64,000 bases of DNA. Source: DASXUG01 sp036504995. GTDB lineage: Bacteria; Pseudomonadota; Gammaproteobacteria; Burkholderiales; Methylophilaceae. The notes under the pieces are model-generated. The model worked only from the letters and a program-made list of their open reading frames with translations. It searched no databases and was not told the DNA's origin. The stretch spans positions 248,001 to 312,000 of the forward strand of contig DASXUG010000005.1 in assembly GCA_036504995.1 (NCBI GenBank), given 5' to 3'. Below, piece after piece: positions 1-9,416 of the stretch (position 1 is its first letter; each line of letters starts with the position of its first letter). The translations under genes were made by a program, and so were the position numbers.

Positions 1-780
1 TGTATCTGGGTTAAATAACACTGTCGCTTGCTGAATAGAACCGCCATCTTCCAGCGTTTCAATCTGCCATTGAGTTTCGTACTCAATGGCCTGCGTCATA
101 AATTTAAATGAGTTGAGATTTTTAATCTCACGACGTGTGCCCAGTTTATCCGTCCCTTTTGGGCGCACAGAAACATTGACATCGCAGCGGAAGCTACCTT
201 CTTGCATATTGCCATCACAAATGCCTATCCACTGCACCAGCTCGTGCAGTTTTTTAGCGTAGGCCACAGCCTCTGCCGCACTACGCATATCAGGCTCGGT
301 CACAATTTCCAACAGTGGTGTACCGGCGCGATTTAAGTCGATACCGCTCATGCCCTCGACTGCTCCATGCACAGACTTACCTGCATCTTCTTCTAAGTGC
401 GCGCGGGTGATGTTAATGACTTTTTCGTAGGCTTCTTTATTTTTGCTGGCAGGCACTTGTATCGTCAACTTGCCTTTGCCAACCACTGGTAACTCATATT
501 GGCTAATTTGATAGCCTTTTGGTAAATCAGGGTAAAAATAGTTCTTACGCGCAAATACGCTACGGGGGGCAATTTCGGCATCCACTGCCAAACCAAATTT
601 AATCGCACACTCCACCGCTTCTTTATTCAATACAGGCAACACACCTGGTAAAGCAATGCTTACTTCGCAAGCCTGTGTATTTGGCTCCGCGCCGTAAGTG
701 GTTGAGGCACCACTAAATTGTTTAGTTTTAGTTTGTAGCTGGGTGTGAGTTTCCAGCCCGATGACAACTTCCCATTCCAT
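1..780 (-). CDS. gatB: Aspartyl/glutamyl-tRNA amidotransferase subunit B (partial)
   Basis: GatB is the kinase/transamidase subunit of GatCAB. It activates Glu-tRNA(Gln) or Asp-tRNA(Asn) with ATP and binds the misacylated tRNA. Only the first 260 codons are present, because the 3' end lies left of the window. The translation starts MEWEVVIGLETHTQL, the conserved GatB N-terminus, and continues with family motifs such as FYPDLPKGYQISQYE and GIDLNRAGTPLLEIVTEPD. The start ATG (780-778) overlaps the gatA stop by one base (TAATG), which points to translational coupling in the order gatC-gatA-gatB. The reading frame is open up to base 1. The identification is secure. Confidence 0.96.
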   Translation of the reverse strand, partial: MEWEVVIGLETHTQLQTKTKQFSGASTTYGAEPNTQACEVSIALPGVLPVLNKEAVECAIKFGLAVDAEIAPRSVFARKNYFYPDLPKGYQISQYELPVVGKGKLTIQVPASKNKEAYEKVINITRAHLEEDAGKSVHGAVEGMSGIDLNRAGTPLLEIVTEPDMRSAAEAVAYAKKLHELVQWIGICDGNMQEGSFRCDVNVSVRPKGTDKLGTRREIKNLNSFKFMTQAIEYETQWQIETLEDGGSIQQATVLFNPDT

Positions 781-2279
781 TATAAAGTTCCTTCTGGTGC
801 TGCTAAGTTTGGCTTGTCTAAATTTGGATACTGAGCATGCCAATCGGTGACTTGTTGGTAGGCATGGCCGACCTCTAACATGCGTGCTTCATCAAAATAG
901 TTACCAATAATTTGTAAACCCACTGGCAAGCCATTACTAAAGCCAGCGGGGATACTCATCCCTGGCAAGCCTGCCAAGTTGACGGCGATAGTGTAAATAT
1001 CCTGCAAATACATAGATACAGGATCATCGGCTTTTTCACCAATTTTAAAGGCTGTAGATGGTGCGGCTGGCCCCATAATGATGTCGCACTGTTTAAATGC
1101 CTCGGTAAAATCCTGAGCGATTAAACGGCGGATTTGTTGGGCTTTCAAGTAGTAAGCATCGTAATAACCTGCGCTCAATACATAAGTGCCGATTAAAATA
1201 CGGCGTTTCACTTCTGCACCAAACCCTTGTGCGCGACTCTTACAATACATATCCATTAAATCAGTATATTGATCCGCGCGATGACCATAGCGTACACCAT
1301 CGTAGCGCGATAAATTTGAACTGGCTTCAGCAGGCGCAATCACGTAGTAAACAGGGATAGAAAGTTTGGTGTTAGGTAGACTAATTTCCACCATCTCCGC
1401 GCCTAGTTTTTTGTATTCCTCTATCGCGGCGTTGACCACCGCGCCCACGCCAGCTTCTAAGCCATCAGCAAAATATTCTTTAGGTAAGCCTACTTTTAGA
1501 CCAGCTAGCGGCTTGTTCGGGCTAAGTTTATCCAAGCCACGAGTGTAATCTTCTTTTTCGCGTTGCAAGCTGGTGGAGTCGCGCTCGTCAAAGCCCGTCA
1601 TTACGTTCATCATCAAGGCCATATCTTCACAAGATTTAGCCATCGGACCTGCCTGATCAAGGCTGGAGGCAAAAGCAATCATGCCGTAACGTGAAACCAA
1701 GCCGTAAGTTGGTTTTAAGCCTGAAAGCCCACACAAAGAAGCAGGCTGGCGAATGGAGCCGCCGGTATCGGTCCCTGTTGCCGCGGCGCATAGGCGAGCA
1801 GCCACCGCAGCGGCCGAACCGCCAGAACTACCACCAGGCACACGGGCAGCATCCCAAGGGTTTTGTACTTTACCGAAGTAGCTGGTCTCATTGGAGGAGC
1901 CCATGGCAAATTCATCCATATTGGTTTTACCCAAATTAACCGCACCTGCGGCATTAAAGCGTTCAATCACATCAGCATCGTAGGGGCCAATAAAATTTTC
2001 TAACATTTTAGAACCGCAGCTGGTACGCCAACCCTTAGCGACAAAAATATCTTTTTGCGCAATGGGGATGCCAGTCAATGCTGTAGCATTACCACTCGCC
2101 AACAAAGCATCTGCCGCTTGGGCTTGCGCTAGCGTTTTATCTTTATCGAGCGCAATGTAAGCGTTAATGCTTGGATTCAATGCATCAATACGATGCAAAA
2201 ACTCTTGCGTGAGTTCTACACTGGAAATCTCTTTAGCTTGGAGCGATGCGCCAAGTTGTTTTAGGCTGTTGTTAATCAT
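780..2279 (-). CDS. gatA: Aspartyl/glutamyl-tRNA amidotransferase subunit A
   Basis: GatA is the glutaminase (amidase-signature) subunit of the tRNA-dependent amidotransferase. It releases ammonia from glutamine and channels it to GatB. The protein has 499 residues, a little over the usual 480-490. The Ser-cisSer-Lys triad is visible: Lys76 in IPIAQKDIF, Ser151 in VPGGSSGGSAAA and Ser175 in TGTDTGGSIRQPAS. It is the middle gene of gatC-gatA-gatB, starting 31 bases after the gatC stop and sharing one base with the gatB start. The start ATG at 2279-2277 gives the canonical N-terminus. Presence of gatCAB suggests that this organism makes Gln-tRNA and/or Asn-tRNA by the indirect route. Confidence 0.98.
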   Translation of the reverse strand: MINNSLKQLGASLQAKEISSVELTQEFLHRIDALNPSINAYIALDKDKTLAQAQAADALLASGNATALTGIPIAQKDIFVAKGWRTSCGSKMLENFIGPYDADVIERFNAAGAVNLGKTNMDEFAMGSSNETSYFGKVQNPWDAARVPGGSSGGSAAAVAARLCAAATGTDTGGSIRQPASLCGLSGLKPTYGLVSRYGMIAFASSLDQAGPMAKSCEDMALMMNVMTGFDERDSTSLQREKEDYTRGLDKLSPNKPLAGLKVGLPKEYFADGLEAGVGAVVNAAIEEYKKLGAEMVEISLPNTKLSIPVYYVIAPAEASSNLSRYDGVRYGHRADQYTDLMDMYCKSRAQGFGAEVKRRILIGTYVLSAGYYDAYYLKAQQIRRLIAQDFTEAFKQCDIIMGPAAPSTAFKIGEKADDPVSMYLQDIYTIAVNLAGLPGMSIPAGFSNGLPVGLQIIGNYFDEARMLEVGHAYQQVTDWHAQYPNLDKPNLAAPEGTL

Positions 2280-2310
2280 GCTGATTATTCTTTAAAGATT
2301 TGTACTGGGT

Positions 2311-2625
2311 TTATTCGATAACTTTAGGCACAAGATATAGACCATCTGCCACGGCCTGCTCAGTAGCCCCATTGCCGAGTTTAGGTGCATTTTTCTGAAA
2401 TGCCTCGCGCTGATTGGTTTTAGTCACGACATCTTCACGCAGACGCTGCGTAACATCTTGCGAATGCGACATAGGCACAATGCCAGTTGTATCAACGGCT
2501 TGCATTTGCTCGATAAGGCCGAGTATGCCAGAGAGCTTTTGTAGGGTGGAATCCACTTCTGCATCGCTCACTTCAATGCGCGCAAGATGAGCGATTCTTT
2601 TTATATCTTCACTACTTAAAGACAT
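2311..2625 (-). CDS. gatC: Aspartyl/glutamyl-tRNA amidotransferase subunit C
   Basis: GatC is the small subunit that wraps around and stabilises the GatA-GatB heterodimer. It is 104 residues long (family about 95-100). The N-terminus MSLSSEDIKRIAHLARIEVSD is typical, as is the later MSHSQDVTQRLREDVV segment, where the family usually has a Leu-Arg-Asp core. It is the first gene of the gatCAB operon. The promoter must lie in the 124-base region shared divergently with mreB (2626-2749). Confidence 0.95.
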   Translation of the reverse strand: MSLSSEDIKRIAHLARIEVSDAEVDSTLQKLSGILGLIEQMQAVDTTGIVPMSHSQDVTQRLREDVVTKTNQREAFQKNAPKLGNGATEQAVADGLYLVPKVIE

Positions 2626-2749
2626 TTTGCATTCATACCTTAAAATTTATATCAATATCAGGTATTATAACTTGATTTTACGCACTTCTTCAGCCGCGGT
2701 TAAATCTTACAAGTATAAAAGCGGCAGTTAGCTCAGGATACAACACAAC
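2626..2749. promoter_or_regulatory. Divergent gatC / mreB promoter region
   Basis: This 124-base spacer separates the divergently transcribed gatC and mreB starts and must hold a promoter for each. It is AT-rich near gatC. I could not pick out a -35/-10 pair on either strand with confidence, so only the role by position is claimed. Confidence 0.5.
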
Positions 2750-3793
2750 ATGTTCGGAATTTTAAATAGTTATTTTTCAAATGATCTCGCCATTGACCTT
2801 GGTACAGCCAACACACTAATCTACGTTCGTGACAAAGGTATTGTGCTGGATGAGCCATCAGTCGTTGCCATTCGCCAAGAGGGCGGACCAGCAGGCAAAA
2901 AAACATTACTCGCTGTTGGCCTAGAAGCCAAGCGCATGCTAGGCCGTGCGCCAGCCAATATTACCGCGATTCGCCCGATGAAAGATGGCGTGATTGCCGA
3001 CTTTACAATCACCGAGCAAATGCTCAAATACTTTATCCGTAAGATTCATGAATCACGTTTATTCTCACCCAATCCACGCATCATCATTTGCGTACCTGTA
3101 GGCTCAACACAAGTTGAGCGCCGCGCGATTCGCGAATCAGCGATTGGTGCTGGTGCACGTCAAGTGTACTTAATTGAAGAGCCAATGGCAGCAGCGATTG
3201 GTGCCAACATGCCTGTAGCAGAAGCCACAGGCTCTATGGTGGTGGACGTAGGTGGTGGCACCACTGAAGTCGGCGTGATTTCACTGGGTGGTATTGTTTA
3301 CGCAAAATCTGAGCGCGTAGGTGGTGATAAATTTGACCAAGCGATTATTGATTACATCCGCCGCAACTACGGTATGCAAATTTCTGAGCCAACCGCTGAA
3401 TTGATTAAAAAGAAAATTGGTTCCGCTTTCCCAGGTTCTGAAGTATTGGAAATGGAAGTAACAGGCCGCAACTTGGCAGAAGGCTTGCCACGTAAGTTTA
3501 CAATCTCCAGCAACGAAATTTTAGAGGCACTGACTGAGCCGCTCAATGCGATTGTAGGTGCAGTAAAATCTGCATTAGAGCAAACCCCACCAGAGTTAGG
3601 TGCTGACATTGCTGAAAAAGGCATGGTATTAACTGGCGGTGGTGCCTTGCTACGCAATCTAGATCGCTTGATTGTTGAAGAAACTGGACTGCCAGTGGTG
3701 GTGGCAGAAGATCCGCTAACCTGCGTAGCCCGAGGTAGTGGTCGCGCCCTAGAGGAGATGGATAAACTTGGCAGCATTTTTGCGCAAGAGTAA
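2750..3793 (+). CDS. mreB: Rod-shape determining protein MreB (actin homologue)
   Basis: MreB polymerises on the inner face of the cytoplasmic membrane and guides the elongasome (MreC, MreD, PBP2, RodA). It is 347 residues long, the standard length. The ATPase signatures are visible: phosphate 1 at IDLGTANTLIYV (about residue 16), phosphate 2 at VVDVGGGTTEVGVI (about 164-177) and the adenosine-binding LTGGGALLRNL near residue 295. It heads the classic order mreB-mreC-mreD-mrdA-mrdB. A strong intrinsic terminator follows it, so mreB is probably made in excess of the downstream genes, as is known in other proteobacteria. Confidence 0.98.
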   Translation: MFGILNSYFSNDLAIDLGTANTLIYVRDKGIVLDEPSVVAIRQEGGPAGKKTLLAVGLEAKRMLGRAPANITAIRPMKDGVIADFTITEQMLKYFIRKIHESRLFSPNPRIIICVPVGSTQVERRAIRESAIGAGARQVYLIEEPMAAAIGANMPVAEATGSMVVDVGGGTTEVGVISLGGIVYAKSERVGGDKFDQAIIDYIRRNYGMQISEPTAELIKKKIGSAFPGSEVLEMEVTGRNLAEGLPRKFTISSNEILEALTEPLNAIVGAVKSALEQTPPELGADIAEKGMVLTGGGALLRNLDRLIVEETGLPVVVAEDPLTCVARGSGRALEEMDKLGSIFAQE

Positions 3794-3820
3794 GTTTCAA
3801 TTCAAAATGTGCATGCTTAA

Positions 3821-3851
3821 AACAAGCCGTTTATTACGGCTTGTTTTTTTA
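3821..3851 (+). terminator. Intrinsic terminator after mreB
   Basis: A perfect 10-bp stem AACAAGCCGT / ACGGCTTGTT with a 5-nt loop (TTATT) is followed by a run of T residues. It lies 28 bases after the mreB stop and 64 bases before mreC. It should attenuate read-through and let MreB be made at higher levels than MreCD; mreC then needs its own promoter or relies on read-through. Confidence 0.9.
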
Positions 3852-3914
3852 TTACAACCAACAAATAAAGTTAACACTTTAGAACCTAGATAAAGAAATA
3901 ACTCAGCAAATAAT

Positions 3915-4850
3915 ATGAATATGGACCATCAAAATTCAACTGAGTTTTTTATCCGCGGCACCAGCCCAATCGCCAGGCTGGTTTTTTTCGCGACAATGTC
4001 TTTGATTTTAATGGCGGCTGACTCACGCTTTCACTATATGACGGAAATACGTCAAGGCTGCATCGCCATGCTGCAGCCAGTGCAAACGATTGCCAGCACC
4101 CCCTCCTTAATCTACCGTGACATCACGCAGTATTTTGTAACGCATGCTGCGTTGGTGAAAGAAAACAATACGCTTAAGCAACAAGCGATATTTCAGAGCG
4201 TGCAACTGCAACAACTCAATTCATTAGAAACTGAAAACGCGCACTTGCGGGATTTACTTAACATCACCAAAACCTTAACACAACCAGCGCAATTGGCAGA
4301 AATTGTACACATGGGTCGCGATCCATTTACGCACAAGGTGGTCGTAAACTTGGGTGCCAGACAGAATATTGTGCCAGGGCAAGCCGTGGTGGATGCGCAT
4401 GGCGTGATTGGCCAAGTGACGAGAGTTTATCCTTTTACCAGCGAGGTCACTTTAGTCACGGATAAGAACCTAGCAATCCCCATACAAATTGAGCGCAATG
4501 GTTTGCGTGCGATTGCATTCGGGCACGGGCGTGATACCACGATCGATTTACCCTATTTACCAGCCAACGTAGATATTAAACGCGGTGACAAATTAGTGAC
4601 CTCTGGCATTGATGGGATTTACCCAACAGGGCTGGTCGTTGGCGAAGTGATTGAGGTTGAAAGCAACCCCAACTCACCATTTGCCCATATTATTAGCAAG
4701 CCAACCGCAGGTATCGAAAATCACAGACAGGTGTTGCTGCTCTCCATTCAGTCTGGCACAGCGTCAGATTATGTGCCAACGACACCATCTAGCAAATTGA
4801 ATGCAAACGCTGGCACGCCTAATGAAAAGAGACATCATGCAACGCATTAA
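3915..4850 (+). CDS. mreC: Rod-shape determining protein MreC
   Basis: MreC is the bitopic membrane protein that links cytoplasmic MreB to periplasmic PBP2. The 311 residues hold a short cytosolic N-terminus, one membrane segment near residues 17-36 (LVFFATMSLILMAA), a coiled coil around 75-115 (VKENNTLKQQAIFQSVQLQQ and following) and the MreC beta domain with GQAVVDAHGVIGQVTRV and LVTSGIDGIYPTGL. The C-terminal 40 residues are a low-complexity tail. Two in-frame ATGs (3915 and 3921) could both serve as start; neither has a strong Shine-Dalgarno sequence. It overlaps mreD. Confidence 0.96.
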   Translation: MNMDHQNSTEFFIRGTSPIARLVFFATMSLILMAADSRFHYMTEIRQGCIAMLQPVQTIASTPSLIYRDITQYFVTHAALVKENNTLKQQAIFQSVQLQQLNSLETENAHLRDLLNITKTLTQPAQLAEIVHMGRDPFTHKVVVNLGARQNIVPGQAVVDAHGVIGQVTRVYPFTSEVTLVTDKNLAIPIQIERNGLRAIAFGHGRDTTIDLPYLPANVDIKRGDKLVTSGIDGIYPTGLVVGEVIEVESNPNSPFAHIISKPTAGIENHRQVLLLSIQSGTASDYVPTTPSSKLNANAGTPNEKRHHATH

Positions 4851-5316
4851 TCTTAAGCTGCTATATACCTCTCTAGCCGTAGCTTTAATTTGCCAGATGC
4901 TGCCATGGTCAGGCTTAGCATTATTGATTCGCCCCGATTTTGTGTTGCTAACCGTTATTTTTTGGGTGCTGCGCGTACCCAAGGTATGCAATATTGGTAC
5001 TGCTTGGTTTGCTGGTTTGGTGATTGATTTAATTAGCGGCGATGTGTTTGGCCAAAACGCCATGGCGTATGCAATTACTGCTTTTTTTGCTGTGATTTAT
5101 CAAAGGCGCTTAATTTTATTTACTGTTTGGCAACAAACCACTTATGTATTTTTACTGTTGGCGCTTAATCAAACCACATTATTCTTATTAAAACTGATGT
5201 CTGGCGGCGAGTTTCCTGGATGGATTTACTTCGCCCCTTGCGTCACTGGCATTATCATCTGGCTGTTTATCGCTTTTACCAATTACGGCCTGCATGCCCA
5301 CCCTAATAAAAACTAA
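4837..5316 (+). CDS. mreD: Rod-shape determining protein MreD
   Basis: MreD is a small polytopic membrane protein of the elongasome. From the ATG at 4837 it has 159 residues and about five hydrophobic segments, starting MQRINLKLLYTSLAVALI and including the family-typical LLIRPDFVLLTVIFWVL. I chose 4837 because it follows the purine-rich AAAAGAGAC. Upstream in-frame ATGs at 4801 and 4822 lack a ribosome site and would lengthen the overlap with mreC, which is 14 bases from 4837. The gene ends 9 bases before mrdA. Confidence 0.93.
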   Translation: MQRINLKLLYTSLAVALICQMLPWSGLALLIRPDFVLLTVIFWVLRVPKVCNIGTAWFAGLVIDLISGDVFGQNAMAYAITAFFAVIYQRRLILFTVWQQTTYVFLLLALNQTTLFLLKLMSGGEFPGWIYFAPCVTGIIIWLFIAFTNYGLHAHPNKN

Positions 5317-5325
5317 TGCCATTTC

Positions 5326-7257
5326 ATGAATTTGCGTTCGGAACTTAAAAATCATCAATTAGAGCATCGCTATTTCCGCGTGAGGTTGGGAGTGGCTGTG
5401 GCTTTGATTATGATTTGTTTCGGCGCGCTTGTTAGCCGCTTTGTTTTCTTGCAAACCATAAAATATGATTACTTTCAGACGCTTGCAGAAAGCAATCGTA
5501 TTTCGCTGGTGCCAATTGTACCCAATCGAGGGCTCATTTTAGATCGCAATGGCGAGATACTTGCCCACAATTTCTTCGTCTATACATTGGAAATCACGCC
5601 TTCTAAAGTGGACGATGTGGACGATGTCATTAATCAAATTAGCAAAATTGTTGAAGTAAGTAGCTCAGATCGCAAACGTTTTAATAAGCTACGCGCGCAA
5701 AGCCATAATTTTGAAAGTGTACCCATCCGTACCCATTTGAACGAAATTGAGGCCGCCCGCTTTGCCGTCAATCACTATCGTTTTCCGGGTGTGGAAATCA
5801 AATCCCGCCTGTTCAGGCACTACCCTTTAGGCAAGCTAGGCTCACATATGCTGGGCTATATCGGACGCATCAATGATAAAGATCTTGAGTCTTTGGCCAA
5901 GTCAGAAGACATTTCCAACTATAAAGGCTCAGACCATATTGGCAAGAGTGGGGTAGAGCAATATTACGAAAGAGAACTGCACGGCAAAACTGGTTTTCAG
6001 CAAGTAGAAATTGATGCAGATGGTCACGCCGTGCGAGTGCTTTCCAGCACCGCACCTATCCCTGGCAACAATTTAACGCTGACTGTCGACAGCAAACTGC
6101 AAAAAATTGCCGAGGATGCCTTTGGTGAACATCGTGGTGCGTTGATCGCTATTAATCCTAAAAATGGCGAGGTATTGGCTTATGTAAGCCAGCCTACATT
6201 TGACCCAAACCTGTTTGTTGATGGCATTGACTCTGATAATTGGAAGATACTGAATGACTCTATTGATAAGCCATTAATTAATCGCCCAATTCGCGGTATC
6301 TACCCACCAGGATCAACCTTTAAACCCTTCGTTGCAATGGCTGGGTTAGAGTCAGGCAAACGAGCGCCGCCCTATACGATTAGTGATCCTGGGTATTATA
6401 CGCTCCCTGGCAGCCCGCACCGCTATCGCGACTGGAAGCCATCGGGGCATGGCAGTGTAGATATACAGAAAGCTATTACAGTTTCTTGCGACACCTTTTT
6501 CTATGGCTTAGCCTTAGACTTAGGGATAGATAAACTGACTTCATTTGTCAGTCATTTTGGGTTTGGCAAAAAAACGGGAATAGACCTGATTGGTGAAATT
6601 GGCGGCTTACTGCCCACCCCAGAATGGAAGTGGCGCCGCTGGAAACAAAGATGGTTTCCAGGTGAAACTGTAATTATCGGGATTGGGCAAGGTTACACCT
6701 TGGTCACGCCTATGCAACTGGCACATGCTACCTCGGTGCTGGCAAATAATGGTGTTGCGATGCGACCTCACCTGGTGCAAAGTATTCAAAAAAATAATAG
6801 TGAAACTATTACGCCTATGCCAATTACTACAGTGGATACCGTTCCGCTTGAAACCAGCAACATAGAAATTGTACGCGCGGGCATGATGGCGGTGACTCAG
6901 CCAGGCGGAACCGCCGCTAGCGTAGGTGCTGGCAGCAGCTACAATATTGCGGCTAAAACAGGTACGGCCCAAGTGGTAGGCATTAAACAAAACGAGAAAT
7001 ACAATGCGAACAATATTGATGAACGTCATCGCGACCATGGTCTTTTTATTGCCTACGCCCCCGCAGAAAACCCTACGATTGCATTAGCAGTCATCGTGGA
7101 AAATGGCGGTCATGGTGGCTCTGTCGCGGGGCCCATTGCGCGCAAAGTGATGGATTATTATCTACTTGGCAAAACGCCTGAACCCAAATTGCCCGCTACA
7201 ACTGGCGCAACTCCTGTGCCAGAGCAGCCAGCGGTAGAGGAAGTATTGCATGATTAA
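5326..7257 (+). CDS. mrdA: Peptidoglycan transpeptidase PBP2
   Basis: PBP2 is the elongation-specific class B penicillin-binding protein; it cross-links new glycan strands made by RodA. The 643 residues hold a short cytoplasmic tail, one membrane anchor near residues 23-45, the dimerisation domain with GLILDRNGEILAHN, and the transpeptidase domain. Active-site motifs are intact: Ser330-x-x-Lys333 in YPPGSTFKPF, Ser-x-Cys/Asp at VSCDTFFYG (near 386) and Lys544-Thr-Gly-Thr. The ORF ends in a Pro/Thr/Glu-rich tail. It overlaps mrdB by 8 bases. Confidence 0.97.
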   Translation: MNLRSELKNHQLEHRYFRVRLGVAVALIMICFGALVSRFVFLQTIKYDYFQTLAESNRISLVPIVPNRGLILDRNGEILAHNFFVYTLEITPSKVDDVDDVINQISKIVEVSSSDRKRFNKLRAQSHNFESVPIRTHLNEIEAARFAVNHYRFPGVEIKSRLFRHYPLGKLGSHMLGYIGRINDKDLESLAKSEDISNYKGSDHIGKSGVEQYYERELHGKTGFQQVEIDADGHAVRVLSSTAPIPGNNLTLTVDSKLQKIAEDAFGEHRGALIAINPKNGEVLAYVSQPTFDPNLFVDGIDSDNWKILNDSIDKPLINRPIRGIYPPGSTFKPFVAMAGLESGKRAPPYTISDPGYYTLPGSPHRYRDWKPSGHGSVDIQKAITVSCDTFFYGLALDLGIDKLTSFVSHFGFGKKTGIDLIGEIGGLLPTPEWKWRRWKQRWFPGETVIIGIGQGYTLVTPMQLAHATSVLANNGVAMRPHLVQSIQKNNSETITPMPITTVDTVPLETSNIEIVRAGMMAVTQPGGTAASVGAGSSYNIAAKTGTAQVVGIKQNEKYNANNIDERHRDHGLFIAYAPAENPTIALAVIVENGGHGGSVAGPIARKVMDYYLLGKTPEPKLPATTGATPVPEQPAVEEVLHD

Positions 7258-8344
7258 AAATTTGCTTCAGCAACTGACTAAACATTTAGACGCATTTTTG
7301 ATCGGTTGTTTATTTTTCACCTGCGTAGTCGGGCTATTTGTACTGTATAGCGCTTCAGGTCAAAGTGTCGCGCGGGTTGGCTCCCAGTGCATCAATATTG
7401 CCGCGGCGTTTGGGGTGATGTGGGTAGCGGCCAATATTCCACCCCAGCATCTTGAACGTATTGCCTTGCCTTTATATATACTCGGGCTTGTCATGCTTAT
7501 TGGTGTCATGCTGTTTGGCCAGATCAGCCATGGCGCGCGGCGTTGGCTTAATTTGGGTGTGGCGCGAGTACAACCCTCTGAATTAATGAAGATTGCTGTG
7601 CCCATGCTGCTTGCTTGGTATTTTGCCAAACGCGAAGCAGGGCTTAGACTGGCTGATTACGCAATTGGCGCTTTATTGCTAGTTGTCCCCGTTGGCTTAA
7701 TTATGAAACAGCCTGATTTGGGTACAGCCTTGCTCATTTGTGCGTCTGGATTTTACGTGCTGTTCTTTGCTGGCTTAAGCTGGAAAATTTTAATCGGTGC
7801 CGTGGTCTCGCTCTCCTGTATGGCGCCAATCTTATGGTCCATGCTGCATGATTATCAACGTAAGCGCATTCAAATATTATTTGACCCCTACCAAGACCCG
7901 CTTGGCGCAGGCTATCACACCATACAAGCGAGTATTGCCTTAGGCTCGGGTGGGGTAGCAGGGAAAGGCTGGCTCAATGGCACACAAGCGCAATTAGACT
8001 TCTTGCCAGAGCGCACTACTGACTTTATTTTTGCGGTGTTTGGTGAAGAGTTTGGCCTAGTCGGCAACTTACTGCTATTGACTATGTTTACGCTGCTGAT
8101 TATTCGCGGTTTGATTATCGCAGAACGCGCTCAAAACACCTTTTGCCGTTTACTGGCAGCCAGTATTACCCTCACGTTTTTTACTTATGTTTTTGTCAAT
8201 ATTGGCATGGTGAGTGGTATATTGCCTGTCGTAGGCGTTCCATTACCTATGATTAGCTATGGCGGCACATCTCTAGTGACCATATTGCTAGGTTTTGGTA
8301 TCTTAATGAGTATTGATACGCACAAAAAATTGGTGGCCACATAA
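7250..8344 (+). CDS. mrdB: Peptidoglycan glycosyltransferase RodA (SEDS family)
   Basis: RodA polymerises lipid II into glycan strands as the partner of PBP2. It has 364 residues with about ten hydrophobic segments. The SEDS signatures are present: GARRWLNLGVARVQPSELMK, KQPDLGTALLI and the catalytic-Asp segment LPERTTDFIFAVFGEEFG, then PMISYGGTSLV near the C-terminus. The start lies inside the end of mrdA and the stop shares one base with the rlpA start (TAATG), so mrdA-mrdB-rlpA are translationally coupled. Confidence 0.97.
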   Translation: MIKNLLQQLTKHLDAFLIGCLFFTCVVGLFVLYSASGQSVARVGSQCINIAAAFGVMWVAANIPPQHLERIALPLYILGLVMLIGVMLFGQISHGARRWLNLGVARVQPSELMKIAVPMLLAWYFAKREAGLRLADYAIGALLLVVPVGLIMKQPDLGTALLICASGFYVLFFAGLSWKILIGAVVSLSCMAPILWSMLHDYQRKRIQILFDPYQDPLGAGYHTIQASIALGSGGVAGKGWLNGTQAQLDFLPERTTDFIFAVFGEEFGLVGNLLLLTMFTLLIIRGLIIAERAQNTFCRLLAASITLTFFTYVFVNIGMVSGILPVVGVPLPMISYGGTSLVTILLGFGILMSIDTHKKLVAT

Positions 8345-9399
8345 TGAATAAAATCACATCCATTCCTAAATTATCGACGCTCCTGACGATCTCGGTATTC
8401 TCAATATTGTTGGCCGCCTGTGGGGCAAGCAACCCGGTTAAACCAGCGCCACCAAAGCCAGAGCCAAGTGTAAAAAGCGAATCTGAAGCAAAGCCGATGG
8501 CTAACGCTAATGCAGAAACACCAAAATCTGAACCAGCTAAACCGAGCACCCCAGCCACTAAGCCCGGTGGCTATTATCTAGATGATGGCCCTGAAGATAA
8601 CCCACCCGCCAATCTGGAAAGCGTTGCAGATGCAGTACCTCATGCTGAGCCGCTATTGGCACGTGCGAACAAACCCTATTATGCGTTTAATATTAGCTAC
8701 CAGCCGTTGACTGAATACACACCCTATAAAAAACGTGGTTTAGCCTCATGGTATGGCAAACGCTACCACGGCCAAAAAACATCGACTGGAGAAGTGTATG
8801 ATATGTATGCCATGACTGGTGCGCATACCATTTTGCCAATTCCTAGTTATGCGCGGGTAACCAACCTGAGCAACAAAAAATCTGTCGTCGTTAGAATTAA
8901 TGATCGCGGGCCTTTTCATAGTGACCGAATCATCGACTTGTCCTATGTGGCGGCCTATAAATTAGGCTTGTTATCCAAGGGCAGTGCTATGGTGGAGGTA
9001 GAAGCAATCGATACGCGCGGAATGCCAAATGCCGCTAGCAACCCAGCAAGTGCGCCCAACAATCCAACACCTGTTGCTACGCAAGAAAACACTAACCCTA
9101 CATCCCCAGATACTACGATTGCGCCGCTTTCTGTAGAGGGCTCCACGGCTCCGCAAAGTGTAGCGAAAGGTTTGTTTGTTCAAGTCGGCGCCTTTAAAGT
9201 CAAAGCCAATGGCGATGAACTCCTAGAGAAGTTAGTAAAAGACAAGTTGGCGGAAAGAAACCTCATTAATAACTGGTATAATGAAGGCACATATCGCGTT
9301 CGCTTAGGGCCGTTTGCAAACAAAGAACAAGCTGAGCGAACAGCCGCAAAAATTAAATCATCAATAAAACTCAACACCTATATCATTAACCAGCCCTAA
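8344..9399 (+). CDS. rlpA: Septal ring lytic transglycosylase RlpA (lipoprotein)
   Basis: RlpA is an outer-membrane lipoprotein that cleaves stem-peptide-free (naked) glycan strands. It has 351 residues: a lipoprotein signal with lipobox LLAAC (Cys26), a Pro/Ala/Glu-rich linker, the double-psi beta-barrel domain (RGLASWYGKRYHGQKTSTGE, then VVRINDRGPFHSDRIIDLS) at about 130-225, a second low-complexity linker, and a C-terminal SPOR domain (GLFVQVGAFKVKANGDELLE, then YRVRLGPFANKEQAE) that binds denuded glycan. The order mrdB-rlpA-dacA is widely conserved. Confidence 0.95.
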   Translation: MNKITSIPKLSTLLTISVFSILLAACGASNPVKPAPPKPEPSVKSESEAKPMANANAETPKSEPAKPSTPATKPGGYYLDDGPEDNPPANLESVADAVPHAEPLLARANKPYYAFNISYQPLTEYTPYKKRGLASWYGKRYHGQKTSTGEVYDMYAMTGAHTILPIPSYARVTNLSNKKSVVVRINDRGPFHSDRIIDLSYVAAYKLGLLSKGSAMVEVEAIDTRGMPNAASNPASAPNNPTPVATQENTNPTSPDTTIAPLSVEGSTAPQSVAKGLFVQVGAFKVKANGDELLEKLVKDKLAERNLINNWYNEGTYRVRLGPFANKEQAERTAAKIKSSIKLNTYIINQP

Positions 9400-9416
9400 A
9401 GGCATTTCTATTTTTT